DNA of 50,671 nt, taken from assembly GCF_029265695.1 (NCBI RefSeq), contig NZ_JAJUHW010000020.1:1-50671 (forward strand), read 5' to 3'. The notes under the pieces are model-generated. The model was not told where the DNA came from. It made no database searches and saw only the letters and a program-made list of their open reading frames with translations. The position numbers and the translations under genes were made by a program. Positions 9,179 through 17,759 of the stretch are shown here, piece by piece. Numbering within the stretch: the stretch's first letter is position 1; every line of letters begins with the position of its first letter. Source of the DNA: Gracilinema caldarium. GTDB lineage: Bacteria; Spirochaetota; Spirochaetia; Treponematales; Breznakiellaceae.

Positions 9179-9781
9179 ATGGATATAAAAAGTGCGATGC
9201 TCAGGCTCCTGAGGTCCCCTTTAGGCCTTCTTGTTATGAGCTTAAACCTTTTAGGTGCAGTGTTAGCTATTCTTTTATTTCATTTCCCCCTGGTGGTAGT
9301 TGTACCTGTCTTTCTCATTATTGCTCTGGTGGATATCATTATGCTTTTACAGACCGAGCCAGGAGCTCGATCGGTAATTGCGGAGCAGGATCGGGAACGG
9401 GCCGAACGGGACGCCCGTATTTTAGGAGGTGTAGCGGCTGCGCGCAAACGACTGGGTCTCCTTCGTTTGGATCCAGGGCCAGTTAAGGATGCAGTAGACA
9501 GACTAGTATACGCGGCGGGACTCTATCTGGAAGCTACTATCAAGGGATCGGATCGAGATCCTGTTGTGGAAGATGCCATCCTGGGAGCTATTGAAACTGT
9601 GGATACATACTTGCATCAGGTGGATATGATAAAAAATGAATCTATGTTTACATTCAATAAAAAAGATGTCCCGGCAGAAACGGCCTATCAGGACTCTCGA
9701 ATCGAGACACTTGCATCCCATACAGGTACAATCATAGAGCAAGCGGTAGAAGCAGTATTCCGCCGGTTGGAAAACCTATAG
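9179..9781 (+). CDS. Two-helix membrane protein of unknown function
   Basis: The likely start is ATG 9179 (MDIKSAMLRLL), giving 200 residues. The longer frame from 9065 begins inside the divergent promoter region and adds a Cys-rich segment that does not look native. No SD site precedes 9179. Two close membrane helices follow (LGLLVMSLNLLGAVLAIL and FPLVVVVPVFLIIALV). The rest is a charged helical cytoplasmic domain: DRERAERDARILGG, then about 100 residues with no recognised motif. It lies 84 bases before the DUF2207-like gene on the same strand and could open the radical SAM operon. Function unknown. Confidence 0.55.
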   Translation: MDIKSAMLRLLRSPLGLLVMSLNLLGAVLAILLFHFPLVVVVPVFLIIALVDIIMLLQTEPGARSVIAEQDRERAERDARILGGVAAARKRLGLLRLDPGPVKDAVDRLVYAAGLYLEATIKGSDRDPVVEDAILGAIETVDTYLHQVDMIKNESMFTFNKKDVPAETAYQDSRIETLASHTGTIIEQAVEAVFRRLENL

Positions 9782-9865
9782 TAAGTTACTGCTGTATTTA
9801 TTTGAATTAGAATCAATAGGTATGTCAGAACAATCTGCAACCAATTGCAAAGGAGGGTTATTCGA

Positions 9866-11593
9866 GTGAAGAAAAATAAAACACGTTTACTTGTTGTATC
9901 ACTATTGATCGCGATGTTTTCCGCAATTCATGCACCGCAGCTCCATGCGCTCGAAGCAGACCTTGTATCTGCAGAAATATATATAACCCTTCATACCGAC
10001 GGTAAGGCGGTTATTCAGCATGCTCTTGAATGGCAGGTTGCGTCCGGCACCATGGGGGGCTTTTATTTTCAGGGAGAAGCAGCCCCCTTTGCATGGGATC
10101 AGGAGCGTTGTTGGGCCGATACGGCTGATGGCAAACGTATTCCGTTAGATATCCGCAAGGCCGGTGACAAGTGGGACGTTTTGCTGACCGATGCGCAGCG
10201 TTTTTCTGGAACAAGCCACTGGGTACTGACCTATGGTGCAGATCTCGCTGCAGCTGGTATGCTCGATACTACCAATAGCAGTGACCGTGGAGATCTTATC
10301 GTATTCCATTGGGCGCCACCTGTTTGGGACGAACCATTGGAACACCGAACAATAACTATCATTTTACCTATTCTAGTATCCCAAGGGGCTCGAGGCGATA
10401 GCAGAGCTTCTGAACTCGAAGCTCTTGGATTTGCTACCGAAGCCTTTGTAAACGCTAAAAATAAGATCGACTGGTATGCCCTTCCAGGAAACGATGGAAA
10501 ATACTATCTTGCACTACGTTTTCATGAAGAGCCAGTGCAGGCTGGTGGCACCAATGAGATACAATGGTATTTATCAGAACCTAAAATAGCTGCCTATTTT
10601 GAGCCATTTTTGGCAGCTCGAACGAGTTCCAGTTCCACTCCTTCCAGCCAGAAAAAAGAAGACTGGTCTTCTGCCGACCAGAGAACAGCCGGCAAAGCGC
10701 TCGTCACCCCCGATTCCCATCCACTGCTATTTATCTTTCTCTCAGGTGGACTTGTTGCCCTGGGAGCCTTTCTCTTTCGGAAAAAAGTCCAGGGTTTTCC
10801 CCGAGCTGTGGCGAAAGCGGAAGGGATAGCCTGGGCGGGGGATTCGTGGATGCCACCTCGACTTGTAGAAGGAACCTATTCCGTTCCGGGAAAGGTGGCA
10901 GAAAACCTGCATCCGCTCGAAGTAGCCATGCTTCTTGAGCTTACACTTCCGCAGATAATAGCCATTATGATTCAGACCTTGGAAACACAGGGAATTATTA
11001 AATTAATTCAGGAAGCACCCCTTAAGATCCAGATCCTGAAAGGTCCCTCAGAGCTTGGGGCTGCTGGAGCACCAGAAGACAATTATGGAGAGCTCTTTCT
11101 CAGATCCTTCGATACCGAGGGCTGGGTCTTGTCAGGTCTATTGGCCGACTTCTTTGAGGCTGTCATTAAGGGACTCCAAGAAAAGGTGTGGGACTGCGAT
11201 ATCGAAGCAACTAAGGCCTACTACCGTAAAAAAATGGAAGCATCGGATGAATCTGTTATTACAGGAACCTCCATGCTTCAATCTCAAAGTAGCATGGGTG
11301 CTACATATTATCCCTACTGGCATTCATACTATTATCTTCATCATCATCCTGATCATTTTAGGTCCTATGGGCTTCCTCAAGAATTTTCCGGAACCTATGC
11401 GGCTTTTATGGCTTCCAGTTCTTGTTTCTCTGGTTGTTATTCACCTAAGAATCTTTCAGGAACCGCAGGGGCCTGCTATTCTGCTTGTCATAATGCCTGT
11501 CATTCAGCGTGTCATCAGGCATGCCATTCCGCTTGTCATAGCGCTTGCCATTCAGCTTGCCACAGCGCGTGTGTTTCAGGGGGCGCTCATTGA
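9866..11593 (+). CDS. DUF2207-like membrane protein with Cys/His repeat tail, probable radical SAM substrate
   Basis: Start is GTG 9866, nine bases after GGAGG (9852-9856); the ATG at 9845 lies before that SD. The 575-residue product has a signal peptide to about residue 28 (QLHA), an extracytoplasmic beta-rich domain like the N-part of DUF2207 proteins, and one membrane helix at about 287-306. After that comes FRKKVQG; the positive charge puts the C-terminal half in the cytoplasm. That half holds a winged-helix-like segment (HPLEVAMLLELTLPQIIAIMI), a Tyr/His-rich stretch, and a tail with nine cysteines every fourth residue (Cys537 to Cys569), mostly CHSA units. The next gene is a radical SAM/SPASM enzyme overlapping by four bases, which suggests the tail is its substrate. 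Domain calls moderate; substrate role inferred. Confidence 0.75.
   Translation: MKKNKTRLLVVSLLIAMFSAIHAPQLHALEADLVSAEIYITLHTDGKAVIQHALEWQVASGTMGGFYFQGEAAPFAWDQERCWADTADGKRIPLDIRKAGDKWDVLLTDAQRFSGTSHWVLTYGADLAAAGMLDTTNSSDRGDLIVFHWAPPVWDEPLEHRTITIILPILVSQGARGDSRASELEALGFATEAFVNAKNKIDWYALPGNDGKYYLALRFHEEPVQAGGTNEIQWYLSEPKIAAYFEPFLAARTSSSSTPSSQKKEDWSSADQRTAGKALVTPDSHPLLFIFLSGGLVALGAFLFRKKVQGFPRAVAKAEGIAWAGDSWMPPRLVEGTYSVPGKVAENLHPLEVAMLLELTLPQIIAIMIQTLETQGIIKLIQEAPLKIQILKGPSELGAAGAPEDNYGELFLRSFDTEGWVLSGLLADFFEAVIKGLQEKVWDCDIEATKAYYRKKMEASDESVITGTSMLQSQSSMGATYYPYWHSYYYLHHHPDHFRSYGLPQEFSGTYAAFMASSSCFSGCYSPKNLSGTAGACYSACHNACHSACHQACHSACHSACHSACHSACVSGGAH
11474..11572 (+). repeat. 12-bp coding tandem repeat, Cys-His-Ser-Ala tail
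   Basis: Eight and a quarter in-frame units of 12 bases encode CYSA, CHNA, CHSA, CHQA, four CHSA and a last Cys. Codons vary between copies (TGC/TGT, GCT/GCC/GCG, TCA/TCC/AGC), so the array is not a fresh slippage product. The period of four residues is kept exactly while the second and third residues vary slightly. Confidence 0.9.
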
Positions 11594-12969
11594 AAGCCTT
11601 TGTTACCCGTGCCCCGGCATCCTCTCGCCTTACATGGATAGACGAATTTTGGAACCGGGCAGGCTCATATATTTTTTGCCGTGATCTGGATCAGGTATTA
11701 ATTTTGCCCCCTAACCGGGTGTATCGGACCAATGAAACGGGTATTCGGCTCCTGACATTTCTGAAACAGGGGCGTTCTATTCAGGATATTGATTTCCCTT
11801 CAGAACAGGCACGGGAAGATACGGCCCGGTTTTTCGGAGATTTAGCAGCCTTATATCGGGGCGACCGGCCGGAAAATGGAACCGTATCTACCCAAACCTA
11901 TGATTTTTCGTTTACCCGGCTGCCGATATTAGCAGAACTCGCTCTGACTTACCGATGTAACAATGCGTGCCGCTTCTGCTATGCAGGCTGTGGTGCCGAT
12001 ACCGCTTCCGCTGACCATAGTGGTGCTTGCTCGGTAGAAGCAAAATATCCTGAAAGCACCACGGCACAATATAAACGTATTATCGATATATTCGCTGATG
12101 AAGCTCAGGTTCCCTTTTTTTCCTTTACCGGTGGAGAGCCCACCCTTCGCCATGATCTGGAAGAATTGATTTCTTATGCCCGCTCAAGACAGCTTGTAAC
12201 AAACCTGGTGACCAATGGCACGCTTATTACAGAAAAACGAGCCCAGACTCTAAAAGCTGCCGGGCTTGGCAGCGCTCAGGTATCGGTGGAAGGTCCTACG
12301 GCGGATGTGCATGACAGCCTCGTGGGGCGCCAAAGTAGCTTTAAAGCAACACTGCGGGGCATTGCAGCTCTACAGCAGGCAGGTATACCCACCCAAACCA
12401 ATACGACCATCACGAGGGACAACATCGATCTTATACCCCTCATGCCCGCCTTCCTTGCCACACTTGGTATAGAGCGCTTTGCTATGAATCTCTACATACC
12501 AACCATACCAGGTCCCGAAGCGGACCGGCTCTTTGTGGCCTATGAGGAAATAGGAGCCTTGGTAGACCAGGTGATAAAAGAAGCTCGCCGACTCGGTATG
12601 ACTTTTTTCTGGTACAGTCCCACCCCATTCTGCTCATATAACCCTATTGCTCGAGGTCAAGGAAATAAAAGCTGCGCTGCCCTGGATGGTCTTCTTTCAG
12701 TGGCTCCCGACGGTTCTGTACTTCCCTGTTCAAGCTGGGATGAGCCCATGGGCAACGTGCTTGAACAATCCTTTAAAGAGATTTGGTTTGGCTCAAAAAG
12801 CGCTTTTTTTAAGGAAAAACATTTTGCTCCCCAGCTCTGCAAAAAATGCCCATCCTTTGTTGCCTGCCAGGGTGCCTGTCCCCTCTACTGGCGCTATACA
12901 AAAACCTGTCCGCCGGGTTTGGAACAACTAACGCAGGCGGCTCAGTCTGTCGAAAGGAGTGACTTATGA
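11590..12969 (+). CDS. Radical SAM/SPASM peptide-modifying enzyme with PqqD-like N-terminus
   Basis: The likely start is TTG 11590, six bases after AGGGGG (11578-11583) and overlapping the stop of the previous gene as TTGA; the in-frame ATG 11545 lies inside the repeat tail and has no SD. The product has 459 residues. Residues about 20-90 (LDQVLILPPNRVYRTNETG and onward) look like the PqqD/RRE fold that binds peptide substrates. The SAM cluster motif CNNACRFC gives Cys123, 127 and 130; SFTGGEPTLR follows. The C-terminal SPASM domain fits the family pattern: Cys362, Cys380 (GX4C), Cys417, 420, 426, 430 and 440, enough for auxiliary clusters. Such enzymes make crosslinks or thioethers in peptides. 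The obvious local substrate is the Cys/His tail encoded just upstream. Family firm; reaction unknown. Confidence 0.88.
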   Translation: MKAFVTRAPASSRLTWIDEFWNRAGSYIFCRDLDQVLILPPNRVYRTNETGIRLLTFLKQGRSIQDIDFPSEQAREDTARFFGDLAALYRGDRPENGTVSTQTYDFSFTRLPILAELALTYRCNNACRFCYAGCGADTASADHSGACSVEAKYPESTTAQYKRIIDIFADEAQVPFFSFTGGEPTLRHDLEELISYARSRQLVTNLVTNGTLITEKRAQTLKAAGLGSAQVSVEGPTADVHDSLVGRQSSFKATLRGIAALQQAGIPTQTNTTITRDNIDLIPLMPAFLATLGIERFAMNLYIPTIPGPEADRLFVAYEEIGALVDQVIKEARRLGMTFFWYSPTPFCSYNPIARGQGNKSCAALDGLLSVAPDGSVLPCSSWDEPMGNVLEQSFKEIWFGSKSAFFKEKHFAPQLCKKCPSFVACQGACPLYWRYTKTCPPGLEQLTQAAQSVERSDL

Positions 12970-13862
12970 TTCCGGTTTCTGTTCCCTATCGAATTTCGGG
13001 TCTGTCTACCGACTCCCGCCTTATTGTGTATTCTATCGTAGCAGTCCTTGGCATACTGATACAGGTTTTTGTTCCCCAGTACAGGACCGCAGGAATTTTT
13101 ATGATGCTTTTGCCGCTTCCTTTGCTCAGCGCCCGTCCCTGGACTAATAAACCAAAGGATTTAGGAGAAGAGGATTGGCAGGCGGTTACCGATGCGGAAG
13201 TGGATCGGATTGCTGAAAACTTTAAGAATGCCCGGAAAATCCGCATCCCCCTCTGGTACCGTCCCGGTTTCGGCATACCCTTTACGATCATCCTGACGGT
13301 TCTCTCCTTTGTGTTTGACCTTGAACGCACTATCCCTGGCATCCTTTGTATGGACGCCCTTATTCTTCTCTGGCCCGCCCTCTATTTTCTCAAAATTAAG
13401 ATTTGGATTCCCCGCCAATTTGAACTGATTATGACCGCCATTCAGGCGGCTCGGACTGTTTCGCTGCCTGCTGGTATTCACTGTACACCCTATCTCCGAT
13501 TTGACCGTGACAGGGAAGGCCTGCTCATTCCGGAAGACTGCAGGCTCATGTATGAAATCCGCAACAAGCCGGCAGACCTAGTAGGTGTTCAGGTCCAGGT
13601 AGTCGTCAATAATGGACCGAACGGCGAAGTTCCTTATATGTATGCGGTCGTGCTGACCCACGGCCAGGGACAGACCTGGAAGAAAATTATCAGCATGGGG
13701 CTGGACCGAAAATTTGTGGTGGAGCCGGGAGGCGATGAAGACTATGGTACCGTTGTCATCAGGCAAAAAACCGATGACGGCGGCTACCATACCACTAAGG
13801 ATGACTGCAGAACCTTGATCTATTGGGTAATTCAAATTTTGGAAAAATTAGCATCACATTAA
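12966..13862 (+). CDS. Membrane protein of unknown function in the radical SAM operon
   Basis: The ATG at 12966 overlaps the radical SAM stop (ATGA) and has GAAAGGAG upstream. The 298-residue product has two N-terminal membrane segments (SRLIVYSIVAVLGILIQVFV and IFMMLLPLPLL), a charged helical loop of about 40 residues, two more segments (FTIILTVLSFVF and LCMDALILLWPALYFL), and a soluble C-terminal domain of about 150 residues. That domain has a central stretch VGVQVQVVVNNGPNG and VVLTHGQGQTWKKI, with no catalytic motif I can name. Tight coupling to the radical SAM gene suggests it belongs to the same system, perhaps as a partner of the tailed membrane protein. The function is not known. Confidence 0.7.
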   Translation: MIPVSVPYRISGLSTDSRLIVYSIVAVLGILIQVFVPQYRTAGIFMMLLPLPLLSARPWTNKPKDLGEEDWQAVTDAEVDRIAENFKNARKIRIPLWYRPGFGIPFTIILTVLSFVFDLERTIPGILCMDALILLWPALYFLKIKIWIPRQFELIMTAIQAARTVSLPAGIHCTPYLRFDRDREGLLIPEDCRLMYEIRNKPADLVGVQVQVVVNNGPNGEVPYMYAVVLTHGQGQTWKKIISMGLDRKFVVEPGGDEDYGTVVIRQKTDDGGYHTTKDDCRTLIYWVIQILEKLASH

Positions 13863-13876
13863 ATTAGGAGATATTT

Positions 13877-14899
13877 ATGCCCTTGACTTTTGATATGCCC
13901 CTGGATGCCCTGCAAAGCTACCAGGGCGTTAACCCGCGGCCCTCTGACTTTGACCAATACTGGTCAGCCGCTCTTAAGGAACTGGAACATACTGACCCAG
14001 ATGTCAAGATTGTACCTGCCGACCACAGGGCTCCCTCTGGAGGGGGAGATGAACCAGACTTTGCGGCCTACTACGACCTCTATTTTACCGGAGTGGGGGG
14101 AAGCCGTATCTATGCCAAATTGATAAAACCCCTGGGCAGTACCGCTCGGAGGCGAAGCGGCGGGAATGGTAAGGGCCCCGCAATCATTCAATTCCATGGT
14201 TATGCGGGCAGCAGCGGTGACTGGCAGTCCCGGCTCGGTCTTGCGGCGGCGGGTTTTACCGTCGCTGCTATGGACTGCCGCGGTCAGGGCGGCCGCTCAG
14301 AGGATCGCAGCCCTGTCAGCGGGAATACCCTTAACGGCCACATCATCCGGGGCTTAAGCGAAGCCCTCGCGGGGCGTCCCGAACAACTTTTGTACCGGGC
14401 CATATTTCTTGATACGGTGCGGCTTGCTCAAATCGTCATGAACCTTGACTGGGTAGATCCGGATCGGGTTGGCGTAACGGGCTGGAGCCAGGGCGGGGCC
14501 CTTACCTATGCCTGCGCGGCTTTGGAGCCACGCATTGTCCGTGCAGCTCCGGTTTATCCCTTCCTATCCGACTATAAACGGGTGTGGGAAATAGACCTCG
14601 CCAAAGACGCCTATGCGGAACTTCGCGATTATTTCCGCCGTTTCGATCCGCTCCACGAACAGGAAACGCAGATCTTTACCGCCTTGGGTTATATTGATAT
14701 CCAGCACCTGGCTCACCGTATTCAAGCGGAGGTTTTGCAGGGGATAGGCCTCATGGATACCGTTTGTCCCCCTTCCACCCAGTTTGCAGCCTACAATAAA
14801 GTAAGAAGCAAAAAGAGGTATATCCTGTACCCCGATTTTGGGCATGAAGATTTGCCAGGCCTCCATGACCACATCCTGGACTTTATGTGCGGCCTGTAA
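13877..14899 (+). CDS. CE7-type acetyl xylan esterase / cephalosporin-C deacetylase family hydrolase
   Basis: The 340-residue protein matches the AXE1/CE7 alpha/beta-hydrolase family at normal length. These enzymes remove acetyl groups from xylo-oligosaccharides and similar small esters. It begins MPLTFDMPLDALQSYQG and RPSDFDQYW, typical of CE7. The nucleophile Ser204 is in GWSQGG, Asp294 in LMDTVCPPST and His323 in DFGHEDLPG; RGQGGRSED lies between. No signal peptide, so cytoplasmic. It starts 14 bases after the membrane protein gene with AGGAG upstream and is probably read from the same transcript, although its role differs from the radical SAM genes. It may serve with the GH43 system at 42 kb, but is not linked to it here. 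Confidence 0.88.
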   Translation: MPLTFDMPLDALQSYQGVNPRPSDFDQYWSAALKELEHTDPDVKIVPADHRAPSGGGDEPDFAAYYDLYFTGVGGSRIYAKLIKPLGSTARRRSGGNGKGPAIIQFHGYAGSSGDWQSRLGLAAAGFTVAAMDCRGQGGRSEDRSPVSGNTLNGHIIRGLSEALAGRPEQLLYRAIFLDTVRLAQIVMNLDWVDPDRVGVTGWSQGGALTYACAALEPRIVRAAPVYPFLSDYKRVWEIDLAKDAYAELRDYFRRFDPLHEQETQIFTALGYIDIQHLAHRIQAEVLQGIGLMDTVCPPSTQFAAYNKVRSKKRYILYPDFGHEDLPGLHDHILDFMCGL

Positions 14900-14924
14900 G
14901 GGCCGGTAAACAGATAACCTTTCA

Positions 14925-15428
14925 TCAACCCTGGTGGATTCTGGTCGCTGCTACCAGTTCCGCCAGGGCTACAATCTTGTCTACAAGGCAGACGAGGAGG
15001 CATTCTGCATAGACGGGCGGAATAGGCGTCAGGGGAAACATGTGCCTGCTGATGCAATCTTCCTCAATGGGGGTGAGTCTTCCAAAATCCTGCCGGGCAT
15101 TTTCGAGGGCTTCCTTGGGGTGTTCAAAGCCATGGAGCTTGCCGCTCCGAGGCCGGGCGCTTCGCCAATCGTAAAAAAAGTAGTCGTGGAGCAGGGCCCC
15201 TCGAACCAGTTCCCTGAGATGCTTCCGCAGCCCCAGGGCATGGGCAATCTGAAATGAATGGAAGGCTACTGACACCACATGGTCTGCAATACTTGCATCA
15301 TGATGAATAATGTCCCTGAGCTTCTGAAAATTACGGCTAAAGAATACAGGCTCTGCCAATTTGTAAAAAAGCGGGTTTCTACCCATAAGCCTGTCAGCCT
15401 TTGCTCGGCGGTATGTTAGATTTGACAT
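14925..15428 (-). CDS. HD-domain phosphohydrolase-like protein
   Basis: The 167-residue protein is a compact HD-superfamily domain. Candidate metal ligands are His50 (ADHVVSVAFH), the pair His81-Asp82 (LLHDYFF), His129 (SRHMFP) and Asp150 (LVDKI). HD proteins hydrolyse phosphate esters of nucleotides or related compounds; the substrate cannot be read from the sequence. It is divergent from the GH3 lipoprotein gene. An AATATA block (15435-15440, TATATT on its strand) lies so close upstream that the transcript may start at or near the ATG. There is no SD site. It lies 25 bases from the convergent CE7 gene. Confidence 0.78.
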   Translation of the reverse strand: MSNLTYRRAKADRLMGRNPLFYKLAEPVFFSRNFQKLRDIIHHDASIADHVVSVAFHSFQIAHALGLRKHLRELVRGALLHDYFFYDWRSARPRSGKLHGFEHPKEALENARQDFGRLTPIEEDCISRHMFPLTPIPPVYAECLLVCLVDKIVALAELVAATRIHQG

Positions 15429-15493
15429 ACTATAAATATACTAAAAATCAGATATTCAACCAGGATATGCTGTGCAGATAGCATCAAAATCGG

Positions 15494-15499
15494 TATAAT
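15494..15499 (+). promoter_or_regulatory. -10 element of the GH3 lipoprotein gene
   Basis: A perfect TATAAT lies 18 bases before the ATG at 15518. Only a weak -35 is seen (TGTGCA at 15471-15476, 17-base spacer). No SD lies between it and the start, so the leader would be about 12 bases long. Confidence 0.4.
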
Positions 15500-15517
15500 C
15501 CAAAACAATAAACAATT

Positions 15518-16933
15518 ATGAAAGAAAACACCCTAGTAGCTCCTCTTTTGAGCTTGGCTCATGTAAAATCCTTGTTAATCGCCGCAATTATTGTGATGAA
15601 TCTTTTTGTTTTTGCTGCCTGTAAAAGACCTGAGCACCGTAATATTGATGAACTCAAGTCGCGGCAGAAACAATATTGGGAAACCGCTTCCCGCATTGCC
15701 CATTCCCTGTCTTCCGAAGCGCTTGCTGCCCAGGTCCTTATGACCGGGGTGGCTGGAAAGGAAGTACTGAGCTCGGATATGAAAAAATTGCTGCATGAAA
15801 TACCGGTAGGGGCGATTATGCTCTTTAGATACAATATCGCTGACTCGCCCGCTGCGGTTCATAGTTTTATTTCAGAGTGTACCGAAAATGCCGCCCTGCA
15901 GCTTCCTGTGGATGCTGCAAACAAGGAAGTCCCTGCGGTAAACAGGCTTCTGCCCTTTGTAGCTATTGATCACGAAGGGGGCGATGTGTACCGGCTCGGA
16001 CAAGTCGCTACCCGCCTGCCTCCGGCAGATCGCTATCTTCGGAACACTTCCCAGACGGCCCTGCCTGAATCTGCCTGGCTTGAAATTCGCCAGGCCGCTT
16101 ATCTATCCGGCCGGGAACTACGGGCCCTGGGCATTACCATGAACCTGGCCCCGGTGGCAGAACCCTTAGCCCCAGAAAACGCTGCGTTTTTAAAAAACCG
16201 CAGTTTCGCTTCCGATCCCAAAGCGGCCGCATCGGCGGCGGCGGCCTTTATACAGGGCATGGGTGAGGCCGGTGTTACCTCTGTGGTCAAACATTTTCCC
16301 GCCAGCGCCGCCGCCGATCCCCACCACGGCCGATCCGTCCTCGATGTGGACAAAAAACGCCTCGATTACCTGGTTTCTCCCTTCAGCGCCTTACTAAAAA
16401 CAGGAAGCCCCATATTGGGACAAAACAGTCTATATCCTGCTAGCTTGCTCAGTCTTCCCATCGGAGCTGGGGCTGTCATGGTGGCCCATACGATTATTCC
16501 CTCTGTCCAGGCGAATATTCCTGCAAGTTTGTCATCTTCTGTTATGCAGGACTGGATAAAAAAAGAGCTTGGTTTTCAGGGAATTGTTATAGCCGACGAC
16601 TTTACTATGAAGGCTATAACATCCCTCGGCTTTACTCCTGAAACGGCAATGATAGAATCTCTGAGGAGCGGAGCTGATATGATCATGGTGTGGCCCCGGG
16701 ATCTGGGACGCTTTCATCGACACTTGGTTCAAGAGGCCAAAACGGATACACTGTTTCGAGAGCGGCTTATCGATGCAGCGGGCCGTATTATTTACCAAAA
16801 ACTAATTTACTCTCTTGTCCAGGGGCATCCGGATGGCCAAGATGGTTTAACTGCAGAACCTTTTAATGAAGAAGGTTACGGCTGTATGAGAAAGGCTACC
16901 GAACAATTTTTACGGGAAAGGAATTTGCGATGA
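15518..16933 (+). CDS. Family GH3 glycosidase lipoprotein, NagZ-like
   Basis: The 471-residue protein has a hydrophobic N-terminus ending in the lipobox FAAC with Cys35, so it should be anchored in a membrane outside the cytoplasm. The rest is a GH3 barrel: FVAIDHEGGDVYRLG, GITMNLAPVAE, then KHFP with a following Asp-Pro-His, and VIADDFTMKAI carrying the nucleophile Asp. NagZ-type enzymes have KHFPGHG and DSH with a catalytic Asp-His pair. Here GHG is ASA while Asp and His are kept, so catalysis is possible but the loop is unusual. The likely substrate is a beta-GlcNAc or other beta-glycoside. Its stop overlaps the RluA-type gene by four bases. Family firm; substrate uncertain. Confidence 0.85.
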   Translation: MKENTLVAPLLSLAHVKSLLIAAIIVMNLFVFAACKRPEHRNIDELKSRQKQYWETASRIAHSLSSEALAAQVLMTGVAGKEVLSSDMKKLLHEIPVGAIMLFRYNIADSPAAVHSFISECTENAALQLPVDAANKEVPAVNRLLPFVAIDHEGGDVYRLGQVATRLPPADRYLRNTSQTALPESAWLEIRQAAYLSGRELRALGITMNLAPVAEPLAPENAAFLKNRSFASDPKAAASAAAAFIQGMGEAGVTSVVKHFPASAAADPHHGRSVLDVDKKRLDYLVSPFSALLKTGSPILGQNSLYPASLLSLPIGAGAVMVAHTIIPSVQANIPASLSSSVMQDWIKKELGFQGIVIADDFTMKAITSLGFTPETAMIESLRSGADMIMVWPRDLGRFHRHLVQEAKTDTLFRERLIDAAGRIIYQKLIYSLVQGHPDGQDGLTAEPFNEEGYGCMRKATEQFLRERNLR

Positions 16934-17667
16934 ATGAACAGATTGTGTTGCTCTACGAAAGTGATGCTTGTATTGTAGTGAATAAACGGTGCGGAGAAGC
17001 CATGGAAGGAGCTTCCGGTTCTGTTTTAGATCTTCCAGCCCTGCTTGCAAAGACCTACGGTACTGCTTGTAACCGGGATGGAAAACCCTTTGCGCCCACG
17101 GCGGTCCACCGGCTCGATGTGCCTGTCACGGGGTGTGCCCTTTTTGCCCGCAATCCCCAGGCTCTTGCCTTCCTTAACGAAGTCTTTGCTCAGGGACTGG
17201 CGCGCAAAGTCTATTGGGCTATAGTTGAAAAACCGGAAAACTCGAGCATAGCAATTTCGCAACAGGGCGAACTGGTTCACTGGATCGCCGTAGACAGTAA
17301 GCACAATAAAAGTTATGCCCATACGGAAGAAGCTCCTGACCGTAAACAGGCAGTTCTTCGCTACCGGCTGGTAGGAGAGGGTGAGCATTACCTATTTATG
17401 GAAATTGAACTTATTACCGGCCGGCACCATCAGATTAGAGCCCAGCTTGCATCGGTAGGACTTCATATCAAGGGTGACCTAAAATATGGAAGCCGCCGGA
17501 GCGAAAAAAACGGTGGCATCCGGCTCCATGCCCGTTCCCTTGCCTTTCCTGATCCCCTTTCAGGCGAAACCAATCCTGCAAAAAGGCCTTATATTCAGGT
17601 TGTAGCCCCCATTATAGAGCCTGACCGGCTCTGGCAGGATTTTGAAAAGGCATCCCTTGCTTTTTAG
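16930..17667 (+). CDS. RluA-family pseudouridine synthase
   Basis: The 245-residue protein carries the family active-site motif HRLDVPVTG with catalytic Asp63, and GRHHQIRAQLA and GDLKYG further on. The enzymes convert uridine to pseudouridine in rRNA or tRNA. There is no S4 domain in front: the protein starts directly with the catalytic fold (VLLYESDACIVVNKRCG), like RluA/RluC-type short forms or TruC. The target base cannot be assigned. It overlaps the GH3 lipoprotein gene (ATGA, AAGGAA just upstream), an odd partner functionally, so coupling is probably only for expression. Confidence 0.85.
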   Translation: MNEQIVLLYESDACIVVNKRCGEAMEGASGSVLDLPALLAKTYGTACNRDGKPFAPTAVHRLDVPVTGCALFARNPQALAFLNEVFAQGLARKVYWAIVEKPENSSIAISQQGELVHWIAVDSKHNKSYAHTEEAPDRKQAVLRYRLVGEGEHYLFMEIELITGRHHQIRAQLASVGLHIKGDLKYGSRRSEKNGGIRLHARSLAFPDPLSGETNPAKRPYIQVVAPIIEPDRLWQDFEKASLAF

Positions 17668-17759
17668 CCTGAGGCCTCTTATTTTAATTATTATAAATTA
17701 AGAATGGTTTTTGGTTTAACTAAAATTGGCTGCTTTTGTAAGTGGCTGCAGAGGGGAAC

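Noticed and set aside
11474-11572. CRISPR-like array
   Set aside because: The 12-base units have no spacers and lie in frame inside a coding gene.
11055-11684. Long plus-strand frame across the repeat tail in another phase
   Set aside because: Shadow of the DUF2207-like gene; the repeats make a long open frame in other phases.
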